DNA from: Oleiphilaceae bacterium | GTDB lineage: Bacteria > Pseudomonadota > Gammaproteobacteria > Pseudomonadales > Oleiphilaceae | Length of the DNA: 64,000 bases | Reading direction: 5' to 3' | Assembly (NCBI GenBank): GCA_022447365.1 | Contig: JAKVBL010000008.1 | Coordinates: forward strand, 124,001-188,000 | Made by a program: the position numbers and the translations under genes | Notes under the pieces: generated by a model | Told to the model about the DNA's origin: nothing | Database searches by the model: none | The model's input: the letters and a program-made list of their open reading frames with translations, nothing else | In this document: piece after piece, positions 38,600 through 46,541 of the stretch | Layout of the letters: every line of letters starts with the position of its first letter | How positions within the stretch are numbered: position 1 is the first letter of the stretch

Positions 38600-38800
38600 A
38601 TGTCTGTAGAGACCTTTGAAACTTGGAGCTTAGCGATCGGTATAACGGCGCTTATCGCTTACATGGCTTATATCGTTTGGGATTTAGCTAAGAAATCAGA
38701 TGCTGGCAAATTCGGCACAATGGTTCTTTTTGCTGCACTAGGCATGGGCGCGGCGGGCTTCGTAATTAAAGCCGTACTAGTTGAAACGCTCGGCGTGTAG
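38600..38800 (+). CDS. DUF2788 small membrane protein
   Basis: 66 residues with two membrane spans (about 8-28 and 40-60), separated by a charged turn (WDLAKKSDAGKFGTM). This is the pattern of DUF2788, a short inner-membrane family of unknown function in gammaproteobacteria. It is monocistronic: its own promoter region with a perfect FNR/ANR box lies upstream and a strong terminator downstream. The shine-dalgarno TAGGTGCG is 5-9 nt before the ATG. Oxygen control suggests a link to respiration. Confidence 0.8.
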   Translation: MSVETFETWSLAIGITALIAYMAYIVWDLAKKSDAGKFGTMVLFAALGMGAAGFVIKAVLVETLGV

Positions 38801-38822
38801 TAATTAGCTAACGCTGCTCAGT

Positions 38823-38850
38823 AAAAAACCCGCTTGATCGCGGGTTTTTT
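38823..38850 (+). terminator. Terminator after the DUF2788 gene
   Basis: A-run, CCCGC / GCGGG stem with TTGATC loop, then six T. It ends the single-gene transcript and may also serve the converging gene. Confidence 0.9.
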
Positions 38851-38926
38851 GTTTTCTGGTGGTTTGAAAATCAAACCAGCTCGATAATTTCTATATCGAT
38901 TACAACCAACTTTCTTCGCAAACAAC

Positions 38927-39175
38927 TCAGCTCTTAGTTGCTGCTTCTAATTCGCTGATTAATCGTAAAGCGTCTTCAAATGAATCACCGCATGTATATT
39001 CTGTAGGGTTAAATTCGCGGCACACCTTAGGTCTTTTTTCATATTCCATACAGCGATTTTCGGAATCCAAATTAACGCACCGGACTCCGGCTGGCTTTCC
39101 GTCTGGCATTTTTGGTAAAGCACTTGTTATCTCTGGCGCGATACAACATGCTCCGCAGGGATCATGGCACTTCAT
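38927..39175 (-). CDS. YkgJ-family cysteine cluster protein
   Basis: 82 residues with eight cysteines arranged CHDPCGACC near the N-terminus, then CVNLDSENRCMEYEKRPKVCREF and a later YTCGDS. This is the CxxxCxxCC...C...C pattern of the YkgJ/UPF0153 zinc- or iron-binding family. The function is not known. It is last in line behind batD (22-bp gap) on the same strand, so it may share that transcript. Confidence 0.85.
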   Translation of the reverse strand: MKCHDPCGACCIAPEITSALPKMPDGKPAGVRCVNLDSENRCMEYEKRPKVCREFNPTEYTCGDSFEDALRLISELEAATKS

Positions 39176-39197
39176 CTTTAGCTGCCTTATTAAGATG

Positions 39198-40958
39198 TTA
39201 AACAGGGTAGAATGGTTTTAGTCCGTACTGATCAGATTTACCAGAACGTGAGCCAGACATGCTCAACTTATGCAGAGCTTTCACCGCTGCTAACAATTGT
39301 TTTTCATCCTGCTTATATGATTCATTATCATGTTGTGCGGAATACTTTGCCGCTTCTAGCTGAGCGATAATTTGTTTTGCATCATTTTGATCTAATGACG
39401 AGATGCGATCGAGTTGTCTGGACCATGTGTGAAATACACTCAAATACCGCATGTCGGAACGCTCAATCAAATGGATCAACTCATCATAAATATCTTGTTC
39501 TCTATTGGGCTTGCGTTCTTGTTGAGTATTATCTCGTCGAAGTTTCCTATATAACCAAGTAGCGTGAGCACCCCAAGAAATTAGTACTAAAACTATTGCG
39601 ATAGGCCATAGATACGAGGAACTAGACACAACCTGTTCTGAGGTGCTTTGTGTAGTCTCTGCCTCAGAATTTAGCGGCGAAAGCTCAGAGCTAGAGCTTG
39701 AATCCTCAGAGTTTTGATCAAGAGCCGACGAGTCTGGCGTGTTAAGGTCTTGCTCAGTGCCAAGTCCAGAAGCCGCGACAACATCGATAGACTGTTCTGG
39801 TAGACGTGCAACACGCTCTACATCATTTACCGTATCCCACCATTTTATTTCGAGTGCAGGTAGGATCGCTTGCGCTGGCGAAACGGCAACCAGCGCATGT
39901 CGTTCCTTGCGCTGACTTTGTGCTCCAGCTGAGTGTTCAATCGTGTCGAGTTCTGGCGTATCAGGATATACCTTGAGCGCACTAGACGACGGAGGCTCTA
40001 GTTCGGGTAGCGCAGAGCCAAGCAAACCTAATGCAGATAATGTTACCGTTCGCGTTACCGATCCGCCCACTTCAAGCGTTGAGATCTCAGGGTCGAACGA
40101 TTGAGTGAGCGCCAGGCTTGATGCTGGAAGCCACGTTTTGCCTGAAAATTCAGCGGGAGGCGGTTTTACGTCGAACTCGACTGAGTTTGCTAACTCGCGA
40201 GCACGAGCTCTTCGACGAGTCCTAGAATCAACGACGGTTCCGGTGAATTCAGGGCCCGCAAGACTTAGTGCGCCACTTTTTTGCGGGAACAGCAAATAAC
40301 GTCGTTCATATACTTCGTAGCGCTGGTTGTATGCCATTTTGTAAGTCTTGGTCGTTTCTCCAAATGGCTCGATAATAAAATCTGAATTTTGTGGTTCAGA
40401 CATATCGCCACGAGCTTCGCCGAGCGTGTAGAGCTCGAGAGTATAAATAATTTGTTCTTGCAGGTAGGGGCTTGGCTTATCGATACTCGCTTTTAAAAAT
40501 ACAGATGGTGGCTGAGCATCACTATGCGGACGATTCCCTGCAATTACTTCAATGCTAACCGGCGCGCTCTTTGCGTCCTTAAAGCTGGCTTCTGGGATTG
40601 TTAAGCTTCCGGAGCTTTTTGGGCTTAGTGCATAACGCCAGGTAATAAGGCTCTCAGTTTTACCGTTAATCGATTGCATGTTATAGCTTTGGCGACGGTC
40701 TAATATCGTCCAGGTTTCTTCGAGATTAGGGAAGTCAGGTGCATCTATTTGCATACCCCCTAAACTCATCAAGCCACCAACAAAGCCCATTTCGGCTCGC
40801 GCTGTAACGGTGAGGTTTAAAATTTCGTTCTGATACAACTTATCTTTGTCGATACTGATATCGAGAGTTGTCTCATCTGCAGCATGCACATTGGGCATCA
40901 TTACTAATAAGTATAAGAACGAGATGTTCATAAAGGAGTGAAAGAGCACCTTTACCAT
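39198..40958 (-). CDS. batD: BatD-like protein (aerotolerance operon)
   Basis: 586 residues: signal peptide (about 1-26, VHA-ADE), then a large beta-sandwich periplasmic region (about 27-395) typical of BatD (GNRPHSDAQPPSVFLKASID, QIIYTLELYTLGEA). A low-complexity Ser/Glu linker follows (about 415-445), then a single membrane span (about 447-467) and a cytoplasmic helical tail. Bat proteins form a membrane-associated stress or envelope complex with MoxR ATPases; the molecular role is unclear. Its ATG overlaps the end of batB/C by 7 bp. Confidence 0.88.
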   Translation of the reverse strand: MVKVLFHSFMNISFLYLLVMMPNVHAADETTLDISIDKDKLYQNEILNLTVTARAEMGFVGGLMSLGGMQIDAPDFPNLEETWTILDRRQSYNMQSINGKTESLITWRYALSPKSSGSLTIPEASFKDAKSAPVSIEVIAGNRPHSDAQPPSVFLKASIDKPSPYLQEQIIYTLELYTLGEARGDMSEPQNSDFIIEPFGETTKTYKMAYNQRYEVYERRYLLFPQKSGALSLAGPEFTGTVVDSRTRRRARARELANSVEFDVKPPPAEFSGKTWLPASSLALTQSFDPEISTLEVGGSVTRTVTLSALGLLGSALPELEPPSSSALKVYPDTPELDTIEHSAGAQSQRKERHALVAVSPAQAILPALEIKWWDTVNDVERVARLPEQSIDVVAASGLGTEQDLNTPDSSALDQNSEDSSSSSELSPLNSEAETTQSTSEQVVSSSSYLWPIAIVLVLISWGAHATWLYRKLRRDNTQQERKPNREQDIYDELIHLIERSDMRYLSVFHTWSRQLDRISSLDQNDAKQIIAQLEAAKYSAQHDNESYKQDEKQLLAAVKALHKLSMSGSRSGKSDQYGLKPFYPV

Positions 40959-42937
40959 AATGGCTCCTCAGGATTGTTTTGGTTATTTCTGTCGCGAGAC
41001 TGTTGTTCAAATTTACGCCTTAACAAACCAGAAGGGTCGTCAGGTATTCTGCGCATCCATTGCTCATATGAGCGACGTTCTTCATCACTCAACTGATCAC
41101 TGTAGGCAGCAAACTCACCACTATCATCACTGCCAGCTTGCTGTTGATCAAGCTCATCGAGCGCTTGTGATTGTTGTGCACTAAGTTTTTTGTTCGTCTC
41201 ATCATTACTAGTCTGTTGCGAGGCCGCACTAGATTGCTCCTCATTCTGATCTTTAATATCATCAGTGTTCTGAAGAGACCCCGAATCATCGCCATTCTTC
41301 TCAGCGTTTTGTTGACCGTCTTGATTTTGTTGCCCATCTTGATTTTGTTGACCGTCTTGATTCTGTTGACCGTCTTGATTCTGTTGACCGTCTTGATTCT
41401 GTTGGCCGTCTTGATTCTGTTGGCCGTCTTGATTCTGTTGGCCGTCTTGATTCTGTTGGCCGTCTTGATTCTGCTGTCCGTCTTGATTCTGCTGTCCGTC
41501 TTGGTTCTGCTGTCCGTCTTGGTTCTGCTGTCCGTCTTGGTTCTGCTGTCCGTCTTGGTTCTGTTGTTCTTGCTGTTGCTTAATCTGCTCAGCGATCGCT
41601 TTGTTTTCTGCCGCTTCGGTGAACTGAGGTTTAAGGTTCAACGCTTGCTCATAAGCACTAATCGCCTCGTCAACATTGCCTTGGAGTAGGGCAGAATTTC
41701 CTAAATTATATTGACTTGTCGCGTCATCATAAGCCCTATAAATATCTGCAGCTTGTTGATACTTTTCTGCACGATAATACGCATCTGCTTTATGTAGCGG
41801 GCTTTCAAATTGTTCGGCGGCACCTTCGAAGTCGCCGCTCTCGTATAGTTCTTGCGCCTGCTGGTCATTGCTTTTCCATAATGTATCTGTACTCAATGCA
41901 GACGCTTCGTCAGGAAGTATAAAGATCAAAACAAGCAGCAGTGCACCTTGGCGATAAGCTAATAGAATGAGTGGCAGAGTAATCGCTAAAAAGATATATC
42001 CCATGTCTTGCCATTGATCGAATTCCCGTTCATTGAGTTCCGGATTAAGCTCCGTGCTCAGATCGTCGGCTCTGAGATTTAATAGATCACTACTATTCAG
42101 ACTCAAGCGTTCTGCTTGGCCACGATGAGATGTAGCCAGCGATGTTAATTGAGCCATCTCTAGCTTCGGAATGACAACACTGCCTTTGTCTTTAAGATAT
42201 CCGCGTCCATCCGGAAGCTTGATGGGCCCGCCTAATTCGGTTCCGACACCAATAATATCTAGCGAAAAAAGCTTAGAATTTAATGTTTCAGTTATGCGTT
42301 TCGAGTGATGCTCTGCGACGCCATCAGTAAATAAAAAAATTCGACCTTGGTTGAATCCAGCATCTTCCATTACAGAAACTGCCTGCGTAACAGCTAAGTC
42401 AGGTCGACTCCCAATAACAGGCATTATTAGAGGTGCTAGTGCTTTCAGATTGGCTTCAATCGTATTTGTGTCGTCAGTGAGCGGAGTGACGACAAAACTA
42501 TCACCCGAGAAGCCAATGAGTGCAGTTGATCCACCAGATCGCAGTTTCAACAAATCTATTATTTTTTGCTTTGCACGGACGAGACGCGAAGGCGCGGTAT
42601 CCTCCGCCAGCATAGACAGTGACAAGTCTAAAATTACAACAGCGTTATCACTCGGCTGGACTGAAGGTGTTTTCGTTTGCTTCCAGCTCGGGCCGGATAA
42701 GGCAAAAATCAAGAGAGCAAAAATAATGACGCCGATGGCTCGAGACGGTTGCTTAGTTTTTTTCCCGGCTTCAAGAGTTCCGCCCTGAATTGCCTCTAGC
42801 AGTGTTGAGTCGATATGTTTCGTCCAGGAATTGTCTTGCGTTGCGCCACGTTTTAGCAACCACCAAACAAAGGGTAAGGCTAGGTATAAATACAAAAAAT
42901 CCGGTCGGAGAAAATGAGGAAGAATTAGATCAAGCAT
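40952..42937 (-). CDS. batB: BatB/BatC fusion: VWA plus TPR protein with NQDGQQ repeats
   Basis: 661 residues from ATG 42937 (GAGG 6 nt upstream, overlapping the batA stop by 8 bp). Membrane spans lie near the N-terminus and around residue 310-345. Between them is a VWA domain with MIDAS motif DLSLS (about 105-110) and a later FTDG. Two TPR units follow (ALYESGDFEGAAEQF; SQYNLGNSALLQGNVDEAI). Next is a tail of 14 six-residue NQDGQQ repeats, then an acidic Gln/Ser/Asp region. It combines the BatB (VWA) and BatC (TPR) parts found separately in other bacteria. Confidence 0.88.
   Translation of the reverse strand: MLDLILPHFLRPDFLYLYLALPFVWWLLKRGATQDNSWTKHIDSTLLEAIQGGTLEAGKKTKQPSRAIGVIIFALLIFALSGPSWKQTKTPSVQPSDNAVVILDLSLSMLAEDTAPSRLVRAKQKIIDLLKLRSGGSTALIGFSGDSFVVTPLTDDTNTIEANLKALAPLIMPVIGSRPDLAVTQAVSVMEDAGFNQGRIFLFTDGVAEHHSKRITETLNSKLFSLDIIGVGTELGGPIKLPDGRGYLKDKGSVVIPKLEMAQLTSLATSHRGQAERLSLNSSDLLNLRADDLSTELNPELNEREFDQWQDMGYIFLAITLPLILLAYRQGALLLVLIFILPDEASALSTDTLWKSNDQQAQELYESGDFEGAAEQFESPLHKADAYYRAEKYQQAADIYRAYDDATSQYNLGNSALLQGNVDEAISAYEQALNLKPQFTEAAENKAIAEQIKQQQEQQNQDGQQNQDGQQNQDGQQNQDGQQNQDGQQNQDGQQNQDGQQNQDGQQNQDGQQNQDGQQNQDGQQNQDGQQNQDGQQNQDGQQNAEKNGDDSGSLQNTDDIKDQNEEQSSAASQQTSNDETNKKLSAQQSQALDELDQQQAGSDDSGEFAAYSDQLSDEERRSYEQWMRRIPDDPSGLLRRKFEQQSRDRNNQNNPEEPLW
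41315..41566 (-). repeat. 18-bp tandem repeat, 14 units, inside batB/C
   Basis: Fourteen consecutive 18-bp units (about 252 bp) encode NQDGQQ in frame. On the + strand the units are variants of CCGTCTTGATTCTGTTGG. The variants occur in blocks: three with GACCGTC, four with GGCCGTC, then GTCCGTC, the last ones with TCTTGG. This indicates stepwise local duplication. A changed copy number alters protein length by six residues without a frameshift. Confidence 0.95.
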
Positions 42938-43982
42938 CTTGTTCCTCACTCATACTAGACTGGCGGCTTGCTCTTTGGAGTAAAACGACAAGCTTGTAAA
43001 CACTAAAAATCAGTAGTGCGAGAGCAAGAAAATAATGTGAGATCGCTTGCTTCGGCTGAAAGATTCTTACATCTGATTCAATAGGTTCTAGCTGATCAAT
43101 CAAGGTATAGATCTCTTTTAATTCCTCTACATTGCGTGCTCTGAAGTATTCGCCATTCGTTGTTGCAGCGACTTGCTTTAACAAGTCCTCATCGAGATCT
43201 GCCGAAGGGTTAACTCGGCGCGTTCCAAATAGACTCCGTTGCAGCATTTCATCTGCACCAATGCCGACAGTGTATATTTTAATGCCAAGACTACCTGCGA
43301 GCTCTGCGGCCTTCTCAGGAGGGATCTCTCCAGCAGTATTTGCACCATCAGTTAAAAGAATTAAAACGCGACTTTGCTCAGGACGATCTTTTAAACGTTT
43401 GACCGCTAGACCAATCGCGTCACCGATCGCAGTAGCTTGACCCGCCATTCCAAGAAACGCCTCTTGAAGCAGGGTGTTGATCGTCTTGGTGTCGAAGGAT
43501 AAAGGAGACTGAATATAAGGCTCTGTGCCGAACAGAATCAGACCTAATCTGTCGCCTTGTCGTTTACTTGTAAACTCACCGACAACAGATTTAACGACAT
43601 CTAAGCGCGTTGCACGATAACCGTCCAAAGGCATATCTTCTTCTTTCATGCTCGGAGAGATATCTATAGCAAGCATTAGGTCGCGACCTTCAAGCGGGAG
43701 CTCGACCGCGGGGCCTAGCAGTTGTGGACGACTTAGCGCTATAACGAGCAAAAGCCACAACAAAATTAAAATAGACTTTTTGCGTTTATGAAGTTTGCCG
43801 GTTTGCGACTGAGTAAAACCGTATTCCGAGTGCGCATTAACGTATGCGTGAATATATGGTGCATTTGAAACGCTGTCATTATCCGAATTCCTATCTTTCC
43901 GTATCTGCAACAGCAACGGTGCGAAAGCAAGCAGGAGAGCGTAGGGCCAGAGCAATTCAAGCTGAGAGAGATAATCTAGCAT
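42930..43982 (-). CDS. batA: BatA, VWA-domain membrane protein
   Basis: 350 residues. Two N-terminal hydrophobic segments (about 10-25 and 70-85) precede a VWA domain with MIDAS motif DISPS (105-109) and a second ILLTDGANTAG. A C-terminal membrane span is at about 310-332. BatA and BatB are paired VWA proteins thought to interact on the periplasmic or cytoplasmic face of the inner membrane with MoxR chaperones. It overlaps both neighbours (8 bp with batB, 7 bp with the DUF4381 gene), indicating translational coupling. Confidence 0.92.
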   Translation of the reverse strand: MLDYLSQLELLWPYALLLAFAPLLLQIRKDRNSDNDSVSNAPYIHAYVNAHSEYGFTQSQTGKLHKRKKSILILLWLLLVIALSRPQLLGPAVELPLEGRDLMLAIDISPSMKEEDMPLDGYRATRLDVVKSVVGEFTSKRQGDRLGLILFGTEPYIQSPLSFDTKTINTLLQEAFLGMAGQATAIGDAIGLAVKRLKDRPEQSRVLILLTDGANTAGEIPPEKAAELAGSLGIKIYTVGIGADEMLQRSLFGTRRVNPSADLDEDLLKQVAATTNGEYFRARNVEELKEIYTLIDQLEPIESDVRIFQPKQAISHYFLALALLIFSVYKLVVLLQRASRQSSMSEEQDA

Positions 43983-44425
43983 TTTATCTTCCTAAGCCAG
44001 CGTTCAATGTTCTCTAGTGCTTGTTCATCGATACGATTTGGCGATGCCCTGTAATTTCCATCACCAAGAGCATCTAACGCGGCTTGGTCGAGCAAAGGAA
44101 TATGCGAAGACAAGCAATTTTCCCATTCAGCGCCATGACGCGATTTAATACTAGAATCTTTCTCGACGTAACTAATTACTTGTTTCAACAAGATTTGAAT
44201 ATCTTGATTTAATTGAACTGTCTGAGACTCCTGCGATTTAAGAGTCTCGAACTTAGCTAGCGCAACACGCTTCCATTGGTTATTGCGATGACGCACATAA
44301 ATGAATCTAACGGTCACAAAAATAAGTGTAATTAGTAGAGCGGCAAGCACCCACCAACCAATAGATGGCGGCCACCATGAAATAGCAGGCTGAGTAATAA
44401 TGTCGTGAATAGGGAGCTCGTTCAT
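43976..44425 (-). CDS. DUF4381 membrane protein of the Bat/MoxR operon
   Basis: 149 residues. A short N-terminal stretch (DIITQPAISWWPPSIGWW) precedes one membrane span (about 25-45), then a basic helical cytoplasmic domain rich in Gln and Lys. This is the DUF4381 pattern, always found between a DUF58 gene and batA. The biochemical role is unknown. It overlaps the DUF58 gene by 4 bp (ATGA) and batA by 7 bp. Confidence 0.85.
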   Translation of the reverse strand: MNELPIHDIITQPAISWWPPSIGWWVLAALLITLIFVTVRFIYVRHRNNQWKRVALAKFETLKSQESQTVQLNQDIQILLKQVISYVEKDSSIKSRHGAEWENCLSSHIPLLDQAALDALGDGNYRASPNRIDEQALENIERWLRKIKC

Positions 44426-45393
44426 CGAGATGATGCTCCTAACGAAACTTGCCGAGAAATTTCAGCAAGTTGACGCTCAAAGTCGAGATTCGTGTTCAAC
44501 TCCCAAGCATTTACATTCCTATTACGCGACAGCTGTTCGACGCGATTAGTAATTGCTTCATCCCAATTAGATAAGACCTTACGAGCACCCTCGTCTTGTC
44601 CGCGAACGTAAAAGGTATGATCGCCATCCGACACCGGAAGAGCACCCCCTGTTGGCAAATTCTTTTCTAAGGGGTCTGTGCAGCGTAGCAATACAAGCTC
44701 ATTATGCTTAGCCAAAGTATTTAGATGGCGCTCGCCGGTGGCATCAAGCTTGTGATAATCACTAATAACAAATATCAAGGTACCCGGCTTTATGACTTGG
44801 CAAGCTTCTTTGAGCGCTAGGGTGAATTGTTGATTTCGATTAAGTTGAGGCGCTGATGCCGAGGTCTCTGCACTTAGTTCGTTGTTTAACGCAACGACAT
44901 GGTTGATGTACTGAAGAATAGACTTGCGGTTACGACCAGGTTTGATAGTGAGTAGTTGTTGATCGTTAAAAATTATTCCGCCTACGCGATCATTATGCGC
45001 ATACGCACTCCAAGACAATAGTGCTGAACATCGCGCTGCGAGCACAGATTTTAAACAACCGCGGCTACCAAAAAACATAGAAGCGCTCTGATCACAGATA
45101 ACCACAACAGGACGCTCTCGCTCTTCTTGGAATAGCTTTGTATGCGTAGATTGTTTGCGCGCAGTTACACGCCAATCGATGCTTCGCACATCGTCACCCG
45201 CTTGATAGGGACGTACTTCTGCGAACTCCATCCCGCGCCCCTTGAAGCGGGAGTGATGCGAGCCGGCTTGTTGCTGCTTAACAACACGCGCCCGAAAATA
45301 ACTCAAACGACGCGCTGTCGAACTCAGTTTAACGAGCGATTCAACGCTAACATAAACACCTGCGTTGATCAATTTGTCGGATATTACGCGCAC
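44422..45393 (-). CDS. DUF58 domain protein (VWA-like)
   Basis: 323 residues, no membrane span. The DUF58 signature GMEFAEVRPYQAGDDVRSIDWRVTAR (about 52-77) is followed by a VWA-like fold with VVICDQSASMFFG. DUF58 proteins couple the MoxR ATPase to the Bat VWA proteins. The start is GTG 45393, 15 bp after the moxR stop. Confidence 0.92.
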   Translation of the reverse strand: MRVISDKLINAGVYVSVESLVKLSSTARRLSYFRARVVKQQQAGSHHSRFKGRGMEFAEVRPYQAGDDVRSIDWRVTARKQSTHTKLFQEERERPVVVICDQSASMFFGSRGCLKSVLAARCSALLSWSAYAHNDRVGGIIFNDQQLLTIKPGRNRKSILQYINHVVALNNELSAETSASAPQLNRNQQFTLALKEACQVIKPGTLIFVISDYHKLDATGERHLNTLAKHNELVLLRCTDPLEKNLPTGGALPVSDGDHTFYVRGQDEGARKVLSNWDEAITNRVEQLSRNRNVNAWELNTNLDFERQLAEISRQVSLGASSR

Positions 45394-45408
45394 GATCGTG
45401 ATGAAAGC

Positions 45409-46374
45409 TTATGCGACGGGGACGCACGACAACAAATGGTCGATAACGTCATTTACAGATACGCCTTCTGCCTCGGCATCAAAGCTAAGCAGAATTCTGT
45501 GGCGATAAACATCATGGATCACAGCACTCACATCTTGAGGTGAGACGAAGTCTTTTCCTTTAATCCATGCGTAGGCCCGTGCACAACGATCGAGTGAAAT
45601 TGTGCCTCTGGGGCTCACACCAAATTCGACCCAACGTGCAAGCTCTTCGCTAAAGCTTCTTGGCTCTCGCGTCGCCGTCGTAAGGGAAATAATATAATCC
45701 TCAACAGCTTCAGACATGTGAATACCCAAAACTTCTTGTCGTGCTTGTTGGATAACCGCTTTACTTAATGTGATTCCAGACTCAGCTTCACTGGCGGCTT
45801 TCTTGAGCTCATCTCGGACTAAACGCAAAATAAGCTTTTCTGCTTCCGCAGATGGATAATCGATCGTTACATGCAAGAGAAAACGGTCAAGCTGCGCTTC
45901 AGGGAGAGGATAAGTGCCTTCTTGCTCAATTGGGTTTTGTGTTGCCATCACTAAAAATAAATCATCAAGCGGGTAAGTCTGTTTACCTACACTCACTTGA
46001 TGCTCCGCCATTGCTTCAAGCAAAGCGGCTTGTACTTTAGCTGGGGCACGATTAATTTCATCTGCAAGTACGAGGTTGTGAAAAATCGGTCCGCGCTGAA
46101 ATTCGAACGAGTTTGTTTCCATTCGATAGATCTCGGTGCCTGTAATATCAGAAGGCAACAAATCCGGTGTAAATTGAATACGCTGGAAGTCGCCTTCAAT
46201 ATGATCAGACAAAGACTTAATTGCCTTTGTTTTTGCAAGCCCTGGCGCCCCCTCTACAAGCAAGTGGCCATCGGCTAGCAATGCGATCAGCAAACAGTCC
46301 ACCAAATGCTCCTGTCCAATGATGGTTGACGACAGTTGCATCTTTAGAGACGAAAATACTTGATTGGCTTGCAT
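45409..46374 (-). CDS. moxR: MoxR-family AAA+ ATPase
   Basis: 321 residues. Walker A is VEGAPGLAKTKAIKS (about 38-52), Walker B LVLADEINRAPAK (D-E present), sensor 1 VMATQNPIEQEGTYPLPEAQLDRF. The C-terminal lid has sensor 2 SPRGTISLDRCARAYA. MoxR proteins act as chaperones that insert cofactors or assemble VWA protein complexes. It is the first gene of a seven-gene minus-strand run to 38927 (moxR, DUF58, DUF4381, batA, batB/C, batD, ykgJ). Confidence 0.95.
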   Translation of the reverse strand: MQANQVFSSLKMQLSSTIIGQEHLVDCLLIALLADGHLLVEGAPGLAKTKAIKSLSDHIEGDFQRIQFTPDLLPSDITGTEIYRMETNSFEFQRGPIFHNLVLADEINRAPAKVQAALLEAMAEHQVSVGKQTYPLDDLFLVMATQNPIEQEGTYPLPEAQLDRFLLHVTIDYPSAEAEKLILRLVRDELKKAASEAESGITLSKAVIQQARQEVLGIHMSEAVEDYIISLTTATREPRSFSEELARWVEFGVSPRGTISLDRCARAYAWIKGKDFVSPQDVSAVIHDVYRHRILLSFDAEAEGVSVNDVIDHLLSCVPVA

Positions 46375-46541
46375 GTTGGATGAGTCTCAACTGATTGATT
46401 GTTACAAGGTAGCCACGTTATTGCATGGCGCGTTAATACGCAATTTCAGCCCTATGAACTATTCTTAATCGACATTCTAAAACGTCTCATAAAATTGTGA
46501 ATTAGCGGGATTGACAACGACTTTCGAGGTTTTTGCTAAAC

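Noticed and set aside
41315..41566. Regular 18-bp repeats that could look like a CRISPR array
   Set aside because: The units are contiguous without unique spacers and are in frame with a protein repeat; no cas genes are near.
41171..41689. Long leucine/isoleucine-rich open frame (172 codons) on the + strand over the batB/C repeat
   Set aside because: It is the antisense translation of the NQDGQQ repeat; the minus-strand frame is a full BatB/C protein with VWA and TPR domains.
45997..46278. Overlapping frames of 80-93 codons within moxR
   Set aside because: They lie inside the well-supported AAA+ ATPase gene and show no family features.
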